From an uncultured Clostridium sp. (GTDB taxonomy: Bacteria > Bacillota_A > Clostridia > TANB77 > CAG-508): a stretch of 26,296 nucleotides of DNA. The position numbers were made by a program, and so were the translations under genes. The stretch is taken from the NCBI GenBank assembly GCA_947382445.1, contig CANCZH010000018.1, forward strand, positions 1-26,296. Reading direction: 5' to 3'. Below are positions 14,396 to 24,744 of the stretch, piece after piece. Numbering within the stretch: the stretch's first letter is position 1; the number at the start of each line of letters is the position of its first letter. The notes below the pieces were generated by a model. The model had not been told where the DNA came from. It saw nothing but the letters and a program-made list of their open reading frames with translations, and did not search any database.

Positions 14396-17300
14396 ATGGC
14401 TACAAATTGGACTAAAGAGCAAAGCTTAGCAATAACTGAAAAAGGTAGTAATATACTAGTTGCAGCAGCAGCTCGGTAGTGGAAAAACAACAGTACTTGT
14501 TGAAAGAATTATAAGAAAAATAATAAATGAAAATATAGACATAGACAAAATACTAATAGTAACATTTACAAATGCAGCAGCATCAGAAATGAGAGAAAGA
14601 ATACTAAATGCACTATACAAAGAAATAGATAAAGACCCACTAAATGCACGTTTAAGAAAACAAATAGTATTATTAAATAGAGCAAGCATATGTACAATAG
14701 ATTCTTTTTGTCTAGACGTAATAAGAAACAATTTTTTTGAAATTGGAATTTCGTCAAATTTTAGAATTGCAGACAATACAGAACTAGAATTACTAAAACA
14801 AGAAGCTTTAGAAGATACATTTGAAGAACTATATGTTTCAAATGATGAAAAATTTTACAAACTAGTAGATTTATATACTGGCTATAAAGATGATGAAGAT
14901 TTAAAAAATATAATATTAAAAATATACGAATACATACAAAGTAGCCCATTTCCAGAAGAATGGCTAGAAGAAAAAGTTCAATTATTTAGAACAGATAATA
15001 TAACAGATTTTGCAGAAACTATATGGGGAAAAATTTTATTAAAAAACTTCAAAGAAGAAATTTTAAATGCAGTAAATATATTAAAAGATGCAAAAAGAAA
15101 ATTAGCAAAATTTGAAGAACTATCAAAATTCGAATTAGTAATATCAGATGATATCTATAATTTGCAAGATTTAATAGAATCACAAGAATCGTGGGATTTG
15201 TTATATGAAAAATCATTAAATTTGAAATTTAAAACATGGCCAATAGACAAAAAAGTAGTATTAGAAGTAAAAGAAGAAGTAAAGCTAATTCGTGATAATA
15301 TAAAAAAGAGAATAAGCGAAGCAATCAAAAAAACATTTTTATATAATACAGAAGAAGCAATTCAAGATATGAACGAAATGTACCCAATATTAGAAAATAT
15401 CAAATATGTAGTACTAAAATTTACAGAAAAATTTAATGAAAAAAAATCTATAAAAAATGTGATGGACTTTGCAGATATAGAACATTATGCATTAAAAATA
15501 CTTCTTCAAAAAGATGAAAACGGAAAATATATACAAACAGAAGTAGCCAAAAGATATAAAGAAAAATTCACAGAAATAGCAATTGATGAATACCAAGACA
15601 GCAACTTAGTTCAAGAATATATACTAACATCAATATCAAATGAAAAAAATATATTCATGGTAGGAGACGTAAAACAAAGTATTTATAGATTTAGACAAGC
15701 AAGACCAGAGCTATTTTTAGAAAAATATGAAAAATATGGTTTAGAAAAAAATGAATATGGACAAAAAATTCAATTATTTAAAAACTTCAGAAGTAGAGAA
15801 AACATATTAAATGTAACAAACCTAATTTTCCAAGATATAATGAGCAAGGAATTTGGCGAAATAGAATATGACGAAACAGAATATTTAAATTTAGCAGCTA
15901 CATACGAAAATCCAGAAAATGAAGAAATACAATATGCAGGAAAAACAGAAATAGATATAATAGATTTAAAGCAAGAAGAAAGCGAAGAAGATGAAGAAGA
16001 AACAGGAGAAATCTTAGAGAAGACAGAAATAGAAGCAAAATTTGTAGCAAAAAGAATAAAAGAATTAGTAGATTCAAAATATCAAGTATATGACAGAAAA
16101 AAAGGATATAGAAAGTTACAATATAGGGATATTGTAATTCTTTTAAGAGCAACATCAAATGTAGCAACATATTTTGAAAAAGAGCTAGCAAAATTAGAAA
16201 TACCAGTATTTAGCGATACATCAGAAAATTATTTAGATTCAATAGAAATAGGAACGATGATATCACTATTAAAAGTAATAGACAATCCATACAAAGACAT
16301 TCCTCTAGTAAGTGTAATGAGGTCTTTTATAGGAGATTTCACAGATAATGAATTAATAGAAATACGATTAGCAAAAAAAGATGGATATTATTATGAAGCA
16401 ATAAAAGAAGCACGTAATTCAGAAAAGACCAATAAAGAACTAAAAGCCAAAATAGAAGATTTTCTAAACAAGATAGAAAAATGGAGAGAAGAAGAAAAAT
16501 ATTTACCACTAAATGAATTAATCTGGAAGATATATAATGAAACAGACTACTACAATTATGTAAGATTAATGCCAAATGGAAAAGTAAGAAAAGCAAATTT
16601 AAAAATGCTTTTTGAAAGAGCAAAAGAATATGAAAAAATTAGCTTTAAAGGACTATTTAGTTTTATAAGATACCTAGAAAAAATAAAAAATACTAATAAC
16701 GACTTATCATCAGCAAAGCTAATTGGAGAAAATGAAGACGTTGTTAGAATAATGAGTATTCATAAAAGTAAAGGTCTTGAATTCCCAGTAACAATAATTT
16801 CAAGAGCAGATAAAAAATTTAATCAAAAAGATTTAAATGAAAATATATTACTACACCAAGATATTGGGTTTGGACCTCAATATATAAATTATGAAAGAAA
16901 AATAGAATACACAACAGCAGCAAAAGAAGCAATAAAAATAAAATCAAGAGAAGAATCAATTGCAGAAGAAATGAGAATTCTATATGTTGCACTAACACGT
17001 GCCAAAGAAAAACTTATAATAACAGGAGTAGAAAATGATTTAGAAAAATCGATAGAAGAAAAGAAAAACTTACTAGAAATATACGAAAAAGAAAATGGAA
17101 AAATAAATCATCTATTATTAAAAAAATATAAAAGTTATTTAGGATGGTTAGAACTCGTATATCTAAATCATGAAAATATTTCAGAAAATATAGAATTAAA
17201 TAAAATACCTAAAAAAGAAATTCAGGAACAAAATGAAATAATAGAAAAAAAAGAAAAGAATATTGAAACTACAAATGAAGAACAATACACAAGAATAAAT

Positions 17301-17960
17301 GAAATATTAAACTGGAAATATAAATATGAAGAAATAACAAAACTTCAAAGCAAAATGAGTGTAACAAAAATTAAAGAGCTAAAAACTCCAGAGATAAAAC
17401 AAGGAGCGAATCTTGAAATAAAGCCAAAATTCACAATTGAAGAGGAAAAAGTAACAGGAGCAGAAAAAGGAACAGTTATACACTTAATATTACAAAAACT
17501 AGATTTAAGAAAAACATATACAAAAGAAGAAATTACACAATTTGTAGAAAAACTGTGTATAACTAAGATAATAACAGAAAAACAAAAAGAATCGGTATCA
17601 ATAGATAAAATATACAAAATAATGTCATCAGAATTTATGAGCAAAATAAAAACTGCAAAAGAAATTTATAAGGAAATGCCATTTTACACATATGTAAATA
17701 CAAAAGAAATCTACAATACAGAAAATGAAGAAAACATCTTAGTACAAGGTATTATAGATTTATACTATATAAATGAAAATGATAATATAATCTTAGTAGA
17801 TTACAAAACAGATTATGTAACAGAAGAAAAAGAACTAATAGAAAAATATAAAATTCAATTAAATCTATACAAAAAAGCGTTAGAAGAGTCATTAGATAAA
17901 AAAGTAAGTGAAACATATATATATTCAATATACTTAAATAAAGCTATTAAAATACAATAA
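14396..17960 (+). CDS. addA: ATP-dependent helicase/nuclease subunit A, requiring a +1 shift
   Basis: AddA is the helicase-nuclease subunit of the AddAB double-strand-break repair complex. The start ATG 14396 gives the family N-terminus (NWTKEQSLAIT, the Q motif; then GSNILVAAAA), then CGG TAG stops the frame. Skipping C14474 gives AAAAGSGKTTVLVERI, the exact Walker A, and about 1,187 residues, close to the usual length of about 1,200. Later motifs are intact: FTNAAASEM (Ia), IDEYQDSN (II), VGDVKQSIYRFRQ (III), NFRSRENIL (IV), SIHKSKGLEFPV (V), LYVALTRAKEKL (VI), then the C-terminal RecB-type nuclease with GIIDLYYI and VDYKTDYV. A TTG at 14460 in the second frame would yield QQQLGSGKT without the Q motif, which should be inactive. 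addB, usually adjacent, is absent from this window. There are no other in-frame CGG codons. Confidence 0.95.
14471..14479 (+). other. Candidate +1 frameshift site in addA (GCU CGG UAG)
   Basis: The zero frame reads GCA GCA GCT CGG TAG. The Walker A motif fixes the correct reading as GCT, skip C14474, GGT AGT GGA AAA. A rare codon followed directly by a stop is similar in logic to the prfB +1 site, but no strong Shine-Dalgarno stimulator is seen immediately upstream; AAAAGGTAG lies about 25 nt before. Confidence 0.7.
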
Positions 17961-18028
17961 TATTGAATTATTAAATATTTTACATTTGTAAATACTTCAA
18001 ATATCTTATTTAAATACTGTTAGAGCTA

Positions 18029-18057
18029 TTTACAAATTATGTTAAGTGCGGTATAAT
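18029..18057 (+). promoter_or_regulatory. Sigma-A promoter for the 18090 gene
   Basis: TTTACA (18029-18034) and a perfect TATAAT (18052-18057) are separated by 17 nt, 32 nt before the start codon. The 17961-18089 gap holds nothing else I can identify. Confidence 0.7.
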
Positions 18058-18089
18058 AATACATATTGAGTAAAAAATAGGAGGAAGCT

Positions 18090-18704
18090 ATGAATAGAAT
18101 GAAAACATTTTTTACATATGCTTTAATAATTATATTATTTTGGATTTTCTCTATTGTAGCAACAAACTTAATGTTAAAAAATTCATACAAAAGTGTAGAA
18201 AAAGAAAAAATTCAAATAGAAAAAACAAGCAATGGATTTGAAATAAATGTAGAAAAAGCAAATGCAAATAAAAGTCAAAGTTACTTCACAGGAACAGTAA
18301 AAAATACATCCAAAAAAGTAATAGACAAACAATATGTAAAAGTTGAGTCTTTTTATAAGGGAAAAGTCATGCAAGAAAAATACTTAGCATTTGAAAATAT
18401 GCAACCAGGAGAAGAAAGAAAATTTAAACTACTTTATGAAGTAGGAAATATAGATGAATACAAAGTATCATATGTAGACGAAATACCAGTGAACAAAACA
18501 ATTATAGATGATGCAATAACAGCATTAAAAGGATTTGCAAAAACAGCAATAGAAAAAATAAATGGAATAGATGCAAAAGAAGCTGTACAAGGAGTATTTG
18601 AAAAATTTGAACCAGTACATGTAGAAGGAGAAGATTGGCAAATACTATTTGCTGTACTATTAATAATATATACAGTGCCAAAAGGATATTTCATATTCTT
18701 TTAA
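18090..18704 (+). CDS. Membrane protein with FxLYD-like domain
   Basis: This 204-residue protein has an N-terminal helix (FFTYALIIILFWIFSIVATNL, about residues 6-26), an extracytoplasmic domain, and a C-terminal hydrophobic segment (ILFAVLLIIYTVPKGYFIFF). The middle part, FTGTVKNTSKKVIDKQYVKVESFYKGKVM followed by MQPGEERKFKLLYE (about residues 69-112), follows the pattern of FxLYD-type beta-sandwich domains: a transport or synthesis change in extracellular matrix-like context has been proposed for some, but no function can be assigned. GGAGGAAG precedes the ATG. Monocistronic: its own promoter and a strong terminator flank it. Codon use is native. Confidence 0.8.
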   Translation: MNRMKTFFTYALIIILFWIFSIVATNLMLKNSYKSVEKEKIQIEKTSNGFEINVEKANANKSQSYFTGTVKNTSKKVIDKQYVKVESFYKGKVMQEKYLAFENMQPGEERKFKLLYEVGNIDEYKVSYVDEIPVNKTIIDDAITALKGFAKTAIEKINGIDAKEAVQGVFEKFEPVHVEGEDWQILFAVLLIIYTVPKGYFIFF

Positions 18705-18719
18705 AAACAAATTATAAAG

Positions 18720-18752
18720 AAGATACAAATTAGAAGTTTGTATCTTTTTTTT
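18720..18752 (+). terminator. Intrinsic terminator
   Basis: AAGATACAAA (18720-18729) pairs perfectly with TTTGTATCTT (18737-18746), followed by eight or more Ts. Confidence 0.93.
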
Positions 18753-18825
18753 ATAAAAACATTGAAATTATAGCTTTATTATTATAAAGTATAATAGATA
18801 AAAACTACGAACGGAGAAATACAAA

Positions 18826-20337
18826 ATGAAAAAGATAATACATTCATTAGGAATAATATCTATTGCAATAATTATTGTAATAAATTTAATATTTACAGCA
18901 ACATTAGACCAATCAGAAGAAATAACAATAAATACAAATAATATAATATTTATAATTGGAATTATAGTATTTGTAGTTACTTTATATTTTATAACTAAAA
19001 TTATAGATAAACATTTATATAAAGATATAGAAAAAAAGAATATAAGAAAAGAAATATTTATAACAGTACTTACTGCATATAGTATATTCAGCATACTATG
19101 GGTAATTCTAGTAAGACCAGGAATTGGAGGAGATTCAGTACATGTTTACAATTTAGCACAAACTATGTATAGGGGAAACCTACAAGAATTCCTGCCAAAT
19201 GTAACTTATCTTGGAATTCCATTAATAGAATACATACAAGCCTACCCACAACAACTAACATTAGCATTTGTATGGAATTGCTTTTTCAATCTAATAAATT
19301 TTGATAACGCACTAGAAATATTAAGAATTGTAAATGCTATTTGTTGCATAGTAATAGCATTTACTATATATAAAATAACAAAACAAATATCAAAAAAACA
19401 TGAAACAAATAAAATATTATCCTTAACGTTAATACTAACATTTTTATCATTACCAATGTTATCAACATTTATATACGGAGATACAACAGGATTAGCACTA
19501 TGCCTAATTTCAGTATATTTAATGATGAAATATACTGAAACACAAAAGCTAAGATATCCAATACTTGCATCAATTTCTATGATGATAGCATACATGATGA
19601 GAATGAATAGTTCAATTTTTATAATAGCAACAATAATATACTTAGTATTAAATTTAATCGAAAAATTTAATAAAAAAGAATTGAAAGAAAGTGCGATAAA
19701 AATAGCAATAATAGTAGCATACATAATAATTTCAATTTTCCCATCAACGATTGTTAAAAATTATTATTCAAATAAATACAATTTAGATAAAAATAAATCT
19801 TATCCATTTATAAGCTATATAATTATGGCAATGGAAGAAAGTAGAAGAGGAAATGGATGGTATAATGAGGGGATAGCAGAGCCAGCAATAAAAGACCCAG
19901 AAATGGCTAAACAAGAATATCCAGAGAAAATAAAAGATAGAGTTAACTATTTTTCAAAAAACTTAGGATATACATTTAACTTCTACACTATGAAAATAGC
20001 ATCGATGTGGGCAGAAAACACATATTCATCAATATACTACAATACAGTATCAGATATAAAAGTAGAAAATATGGAAAAAGGACTAATATTTTATCAAAAA
20101 GCAAGCTTAATATTAATATGTGCATGCAGTTTAATAGCATTAATAAAAAACAGAAAAAGTCTTTCACTAGATGCAATATTCCTACTAACAATATTCTTAG
20201 GAGGATTCGCATTTCACATATTATGGGAAGCAAAATCAAGGTACATAATTTCATACATATTAATACTAATGCCAATAGCATCAATAAAATTAAATAAAAA
20301 TACAACAGATAAAATTATGGAGGAGAAAAAATGTTAA
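18826..20337 (+). CDS. Multi-pass membrane protein, GT-C (family 39)-like glycosyltransferase
   Basis: This 503-residue protein has about eleven to thirteen hydrophobic helices. The first extracellular loop carries RPGIGGDSVHVYNLAQTMYRG (about residue 95), resembling the acidic first loop of GT-C enzymes, where an Asp or Glu acts as catalytic base. A later segment (RYPILASISMMIAYMMRMNSS, then IFIIATIIYLVL) matches the hydrophobic pattern of the PMT/ArnT group. Such enzymes transfer sugars from polyprenyl-phosphate donors to proteins or glycans outside the membrane. The start is ATG 18826 with CGGAG upstream. It overlaps the next gene by 7 nt, so a shared operon with the LPxTG protein suggests that surface glycoconjugates are involved. 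Substrate unknown; family call moderate. Confidence 0.72.
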   Translation: MKKIIHSLGIISIAIIIVINLIFTATLDQSEEITINTNNIIFIIGIIVFVVTLYFITKIIDKHLYKDIEKKNIRKEIFITVLTAYSIFSILWVILVRPGIGGDSVHVYNLAQTMYRGNLQEFLPNVTYLGIPLIEYIQAYPQQLTLAFVWNCFFNLINFDNALEILRIVNAICCIVIAFTIYKITKQISKKHETNKILSLTLILTFLSLPMLSTFIYGDTTGLALCLISVYLMMKYTETQKLRYPILASISMMIAYMMRMNSSIFIIATIIYLVLNLIEKFNKKELKESAIKIAIIVAYIIISIFPSTIVKNYYSNKYNLDKNKSYPFISYIIMAMEESRRGNGWYNEGIAEPAIKDPEMAKQEYPEKIKDRVNYFSKNLGYTFNFYTMKIASMWAENTYSSIYYNTVSDIKVENMEKGLIFYQKASLILICACSLIALIKNRKSLSLDAIFLLTIFLGGFAFHILWEAKSRYIISYILILMPIASIKLNKNTTDKIMEEKKC

Positions 20338-21911
20338 AAAAAATCTGTATTAGTTTAATTACAAGTTTATTAATAATAGGAATATGCATAAATTCAAATG
20401 CAACAGAAATAAAAACAAGTTTAGAAGTAATTCAAATGAAAAGTGAAACTAAATATTTAGAAAATAAACAAGGTAGTATAGAAAAACAAATAATATCATC
20501 TGATAGTGAAAAAGGTGAAGTAAAAGTACAAGTAAAAATAAACAATACAGCGACAAAAGTAGAAGAACAAAAATATGATGATACAGAAATACTAATTATA
20601 ATTCCAGAAAGTATTGCTTCAAAAGAAGAAAAATTAAACGAATATGTTAAATATATAGAAACTTTATCAAAAAATATTTTTGAGAAAAATTCTAAAACTA
20701 AAATAGGAATAGTCGGAATGCAAGGTACAATTGCAGATGTAACATATGATGAAGTTGGAAATGCTACATTTGGACCAAAAGATGAATCAAATGTAAAAGG
20801 AAAAGAAAGTAATGCAGAAATTGTATTAAGTCCAACATCAAATGTAGAACAAATTAAAAATGGAATAAAAAGTATGAATAGCAGTAAAACAAGATATCGT
20901 AATAACTTGCAAGCTGCAATAAGATTAGCAAGAAAAAGTTATTCTGAAAATAAAAATAAATTATTAATTTGTTTATATGACAATGTTCCAGAAATAGCAA
21001 TAGGAGTAGAATCAAGAATTACATATGGTGGATTATTGTCACCATATAAAACAGCTTTAGAAGCAGCAACAGCAAAACATCAACAGCTATCAAAGAATAC
21101 TAAATCTGAGATTTTAGAATTAAAAAAATCAAATATTGAATTTATATTATTAAGACCAGCAGATACTAGTTATGATAAACAATACTATGATTCAACAACA
21201 GGAAAACCAACATTAAAATTTGACGGAAGCCCTTATGTAAAAGAAATATATGGAACTTTAGAAAACCCAACATACGGAAAAATGTATAGTTTAAACAATA
21301 ATAATCTAGAAAAAATTGTGACAGAATACATCTATACAGATATTATGCAAAAAGTTGGAGCAGACATGACAAAAGTTTCAATAAAAGAATATTTATCAAA
21401 AGAAATATTAAACAATTTTGATATAATTATTGAAAAAAACAAAGTTACAGATGGATGCATAACATGGAATATCGAAAAATTAGAAAATAATAAAAATCAA
21501 ACATTTGAATACACAATAAAAATAAAAGATATGAAAAACTCAGAATTACTAGATAAAATAATATCAATAAGCGAAAAATTAGAATGTACATATAAAGATT
21601 ACACAAATAAAGAAGTACTAGCAACACAAACAGATAGCCCAAAAATAAAATTAGCACAGAAAAAAGAAGAAAACAACGAACCACAAGACAATGGAGAGGA
21701 CAAAAAAGAAAATAAACCAATAACTACACCAATAAGCGAACCCAAAGGAGATACAAATAATAAAGAATATAAATATACTAAAGATGAAACAATAGCAAAA
21801 GAAACATTACCATATACAGGTATAGAAACTATAATAATTGGAATAGCAACACTTACAATATTTACAATAATTTCATACAAAAAATATAAAAACTATAAGG
21901 ATGTAAAATAA
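20331..21911 (+). CDS. LPxTG-anchored protein with degenerate VWA-like domain
   Basis: This 526-residue protein has a signal peptide ([20 protein letters not shown]), a large extracellular domain, a charged Pro/Asn/Lys-rich spacer (about residues 445-485) and a C-terminal sorting signal: LPYTG (about residue 495), a hydrophobic helix ([15 protein letters not shown]) and a basic tail. Sortase should therefore link it to peptidoglycan. The domain at about residues 80-340 follows a VWA-like layout ([11 protein letters not shown] strand, [14 protein letters not shown] helix, KIGIVGMQG strand, [26 protein letters not shown]). The first motif lacks the DxSxS metal-site residues, so metal-dependent binding is doubtful. 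GGAGG precedes the ATG, which overlaps the upstream stop. No sortase gene is in the window. Confidence 0.85.
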   Translation: MLKKICISLITSLLIIGICINSNATEIKTSLEVIQMKSETKYLENKQGSIEKQIISSDSEKGEVKVQVKINNTATKVEEQKYDDTEILIIIPESIASKEEKLNEYVKYIETLSKNIFEKNSKTKIGIVGMQGTIADVTYDEVGNATFGPKDESNVKGKESNAEIVLSPTSNVEQIKNGIKSMNSSKTRYRNNLQAAIRLARKSYSENKNKLLICLYDNVPEIAIGVESRITYGGLLSPYKTALEAATAKHQQLSKNTKSEILELKKSNIEFILLRPADTSYDKQYYDSTTGKPTLKFDGSPYVKEIYGTLENPTYGKMYSLNNNNLEKIVTEYIYTDIMQKVGADMTKVSIKEYLSKEILNNFDIIIEKNKVTDGCITWNIEKLENNKNQTFEYTIKIKDMKNSELLDKIISISEKLECTYKDYTNKEVLATQTDSPKIKLAQKKEENNEPQDNGEDKKENKPITTPISEPKGDTNNKEYKYTKDETIAKETLPYTGIETIIIGIATLTIFTIISYKKYKNYKDVK

Positions 21912-21933
21912 ATTCAGAAGGAGCAAAATAAAA

Positions 21934-23748
21934 GTGGAAGACAATCAAAATAAAATTAGAAACTTTAGTATAATAGCCCATATTGACCATGGAAAATCAA
22001 CACTAGCAGATAGACTAATAGAAATGACAGGAGTACTTTCAAAAAGAGAAATGGAAAGCCAAGTCTTAGACAATATGGATATTGAAAAAGAAAGAGGAAT
22101 AACAATAAAGTCTCAAGCAGTAAGAATGAACTATACTGCAAAAGATGGAAACACATATATATTAAACTTAATAGATACTCCAGGGCATGTGGACTTTAAC
22201 TATGAAGTTTCAAGAAGCTTAGCTGCATGTGAAGGAGCAATTCTAGTGGTAGATGCAAGTCAGGGAGTTGAAGCACAAACACTAGCAAATGTTTACCTAG
22301 CATTAGACAACAATTTAGAAATATTACCAGTAATAAATAAAGTAGACTTGCCAAATGCAAGACCAGAAGAAGTAAAAAAAGAAATAGAAGATGTAATAGG
22401 AATTCCAAGCATGGACGCCCCATGTATATCAGCAAAATCTGGATTAAATGTAGAAGAAGTATTAGAAAGAATAGTAAAAGATATTCCAGCGCCAAGTGGT
22501 GATAGAAACGGAAAATTAAAATGTCTAATATTCGATTCATTCTATGATAACTACAAAGGAGCGATAAGCTATGTAAGAATAAAAGAAGGAACAGTAAAAC
22601 CAGGCGATGAAATATTATTTATGGCAACAAAAAAACATTTTACAGTAAATGAAGTAGGATATTTTGGAGCTGGAGAATATATTCCAGCAGAAAGTTTAAA
22701 AGCAGGAGAAGTAGGATATATATCAGCAAGTATAAAAAATGTATCAGATTTACATGTTGGTGATACAATAACAAATTACGAAAATCCAGCAGAAGAACCA
22801 CTACCAGGCTATAAAAAAGCAAATTCAATGGTATACTGCGGAATGTATCCACTAGATGGAAGTGAATATGGAAATTTAAAAGATGCACTAGAAAAACTAA
22901 AATTAAATGATGCAGCATTAGAATATGAGCCAGAAACATCAATAGCATTAGGATTTGGATTTAGATGTGGATTCTTAGGATTGCTACACCTAGAAATAAT
23001 AATAGAAAGACTAGAAAGGGAATTTGACTTAGGACTAATAACAACAGCACCATCTGTTATTTATAAAGTTCACAAAACAAATGGTGAAATAATAGAACTA
23101 TATAATCCAGTAGACCTGCCACCAGTTCAAGAAATAAAATATATAGAAGAACCAATAATGAAAGCAGAGATAATGCTACCAAAAGAATTTGTTGGGAATG
23201 TAATGGACATATGTCAAAAAAGAAGAGGAATATATCTAGACATGAAATATTTAGATGAAAACAGAGTAATTCTAGAATATGACCTACCACTAAATGAAAT
23301 AATTTACGACTTTTTTGATACACTAAAATCAAAAACAAAAGGATATGCATCAGTAGATTATGAATTCAAAGAATACAAACAATCAGAACTAGTAAAACTA
23401 GATATTCACATAAACAACGAACCAGTAGATGCATTATCATTTATAGTACACAAAGATAGTAGTTACACTAGAGGAAGAAAAATGGCAGAAAAGCTAAAAA
23501 CAGTAATACCAAGACAATTATTTGAAATACCAATTCAAGCAGTTGTAAGTGGCAAAATAATAGCAAGAGAAACACTATCAGCAATGAGAAAAGACGTTTT
23601 AGCAAAATGCTATGGTGGAGATATTACAAGAAAGAAAAAACTTTTAGAGAAACAGAAAAAAGGTAAAAAGAAAATGAGGCAAATCGGAAATGTTGAAGTA
23701 CCACAAGAAGCATTCTTATCAGTACTAAAACTAGATGATGAAGAATAG
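21934..23748 (+). CDS. lepA: Elongation factor 4 (LepA), ribosomal GTPase
   Basis: This 604-residue translation-factor GTPase binds the ribosome and assists translation under stress and 30S biogenesis. G motifs are intact: [10 protein letters not shown] (G1), RGITIKSQ (G2), DTPGHVDF (G3), NKVDLPNA (G4) and SAKSG (G5). The LepA-specific C-terminal domain follows, including [17 protein letters not shown] and [25 protein letters not shown]. Length matches the family (about 600). The start is GTG 21934 with AAGGAG at 21918-21923. It is 22 nt after the LPxTG gene and 8 nt before rlmB, so probably co-transcribed with rlmB. Every CGG in it is out of frame. Confidence 0.98.
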   Translation: MEDNQNKIRNFSIIAHIDHGKSTLADRLIEMTGVLSKREMESQVLDNMDIEKERGITIKSQAVRMNYTAKDGNTYILNLIDTPGHVDFNYEVSRSLAACEGAILVVDASQGVEAQTLANVYLALDNNLEILPVINKVDLPNARPEEVKKEIEDVIGIPSMDAPCISAKSGLNVEEVLERIVKDIPAPSGDRNGKLKCLIFDSFYDNYKGAISYVRIKEGTVKPGDEILFMATKKHFTVNEVGYFGAGEYIPAESLKAGEVGYISASIKNVSDLHVGDTITNYENPAEEPLPGYKKANSMVYCGMYPLDGSEYGNLKDALEKLKLNDAALEYEPETSIALGFGFRCGFLGLLHLEIIIERLEREFDLGLITTAPSVIYKVHKTNGEIIELYNPVDLPPVQEIKYIEEPIMKAEIMLPKEFVGNVMDICQKRRGIYLDMKYLDENRVILEYDLPLNEIIYDFFDTLKSKTKGYASVDYEFKEYKQSELVKLDIHINNEPVDALSFIVHKDSSYTRGRKMAEKLKTVIPRQLFEIPIQAVVSGKIIARETLSAMRKDVLAKCYGGDITRKKKLLEKQKKGKKKMRQIGNVEVPQEAFLSVLKLDDEE

Positions 23749-23756
23749 GAGAAAAA

Positions 23757-24590
23757 ATGAAACCAGAATACAGGAAAAAAGAAAAATTTGAAAAAAGACC
23801 AAGAAGATCAGAAGAAAAGTTTGAGAAAAAACAACAACCAAAAGAAGAAAACGAATATGAAGATATTATAGAAGGAAGAAATGCAGTACTTGAATTATTA
23901 AATTCAGAAAGAGATATAAACAAAATATTTGTGCAAAATGGGGAAAAACATGGTTCAATAAATAAAATAATTGCAATTGCAAAAGAAAATAAAGTAGTAG
24001 TAACAGAAGTAGAAAAGTCAAAACTAGACTTTATGTCAAAAACTAAAAATCATCAAGGAGTAATAGCAGTTGTACCACCATTTAACTACTGTGAAGTAGA
24101 AGATATTTTAGATTATGCAAAATCAAAAGAAGAAGATGCATTTATACTAATATTAGATGGAATAGAAGACCCACACAATTTAGGTTCAATAATAAGAACA
24201 GCAGAAACAGCTGGAGTACATGGAATAATAATTCCTAAAAGAAGATCAGTAACAGTAAACAGTACAGTTTCAAAAGTATCAGCTGGAGCAGCCTTACACA
24301 TGAAAATAGCAAGAGTAAATAACATAAATGAAACAATTAAAAAATTAAAAGACAATGGTTTATGGATTATAGGAACAGATGGAGAAGCAAAAACATTATA
24401 TTATAATCAAGACTTAAAAGGAGATATTGCAATAATAATTGGAAGTGAAGGCTTTGGAATGAGTAGACTAGTAAAAGAAAATACAGACATGCTAGTTAAA
24501 ATTCCAATGAGAGGAAAAATAACATCACTAAATGCTTCGGTTTCAGCTGGAATAATAATCTATGAAGCCGTAAAACAAAGAACAAAATAA
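23757..24590 (+). CDS. rlmB: 23S rRNA 2'-O-methyltransferase, TrmH/RlmB type
   Basis: This 277-residue SPOUT enzyme methylates a ribose in 23S rRNA (Gm2251 in E. coli RlmB) using SAM. A basic, disordered N-terminus (about residues 1-35) precedes a substrate-binding domain (GRNAVLELLNSERDINKIFV). The knotted SPOUT core follows, with DGIEDPHNLGSIIRTAETAG (about residue 135), VSAGAALH, IIGSEGFGMS (about residue 222) and SLNASVSAGI near the C-terminus: all three family motifs. GGAG precedes the ATG, 8 nt after lepA, suggesting a translation-related pair. The exact methylation site is inferred from the family; related TrmH-type enzymes modify other positions. Confidence 0.93.
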   Translation: MKPEYRKKEKFEKRPRRSEEKFEKKQQPKEENEYEDIIEGRNAVLELLNSERDINKIFVQNGEKHGSINKIIAIAKENKVVVTEVEKSKLDFMSKTKNHQGVIAVVPPFNYCEVEDILDYAKSKEEDAFILILDGIEDPHNLGSIIRTAETAGVHGIIIPKRRSVTVNSTVSKVSAGAALHMKIARVNNINETIKKLKDNGLWIIGTDGEAKTLYYNQDLKGDIAIIIGSEGFGMSRLVKENTDMLVKIPMRGKITSLNASVSAGIIIYEAVKQRTK

Positions 24591-24682
24591 TAAAAAAATA
24601 GTTTGGCTATTAATTATTAGAAATCTAACGTCTCTCGAAATAATTTTATGTATATTACATATATGTTATAAAGAGTATTTTC

Positions 24683-24691
24683 CTATACTTT
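24683..24691 (+). promoter_or_regulatory. Shared CTATACTTT motif upstream of the second surface protein
   Basis: This 9-nt motif matches 11891-11899 and lies 62 nt before the start, in the same position as in the paralogue. The rest of 24591-24744 shows only weak palindromes and no gene. Confidence 0.35.
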
Positions 24692-24744
24692 GAAAAGAAA
24701 ATGGCTTATATTAAAAATAGAGTAATAAAGTATAGGAGACACAG

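Noticed and set aside
14460..17960. Using TTG 14460 as the true addA start
   Set aside because: It removes the Q motif and turns Walker A into QQQLGSGKT, while the upstream frame encodes the exact family N-terminus with its own ATG and ribosome binding site.
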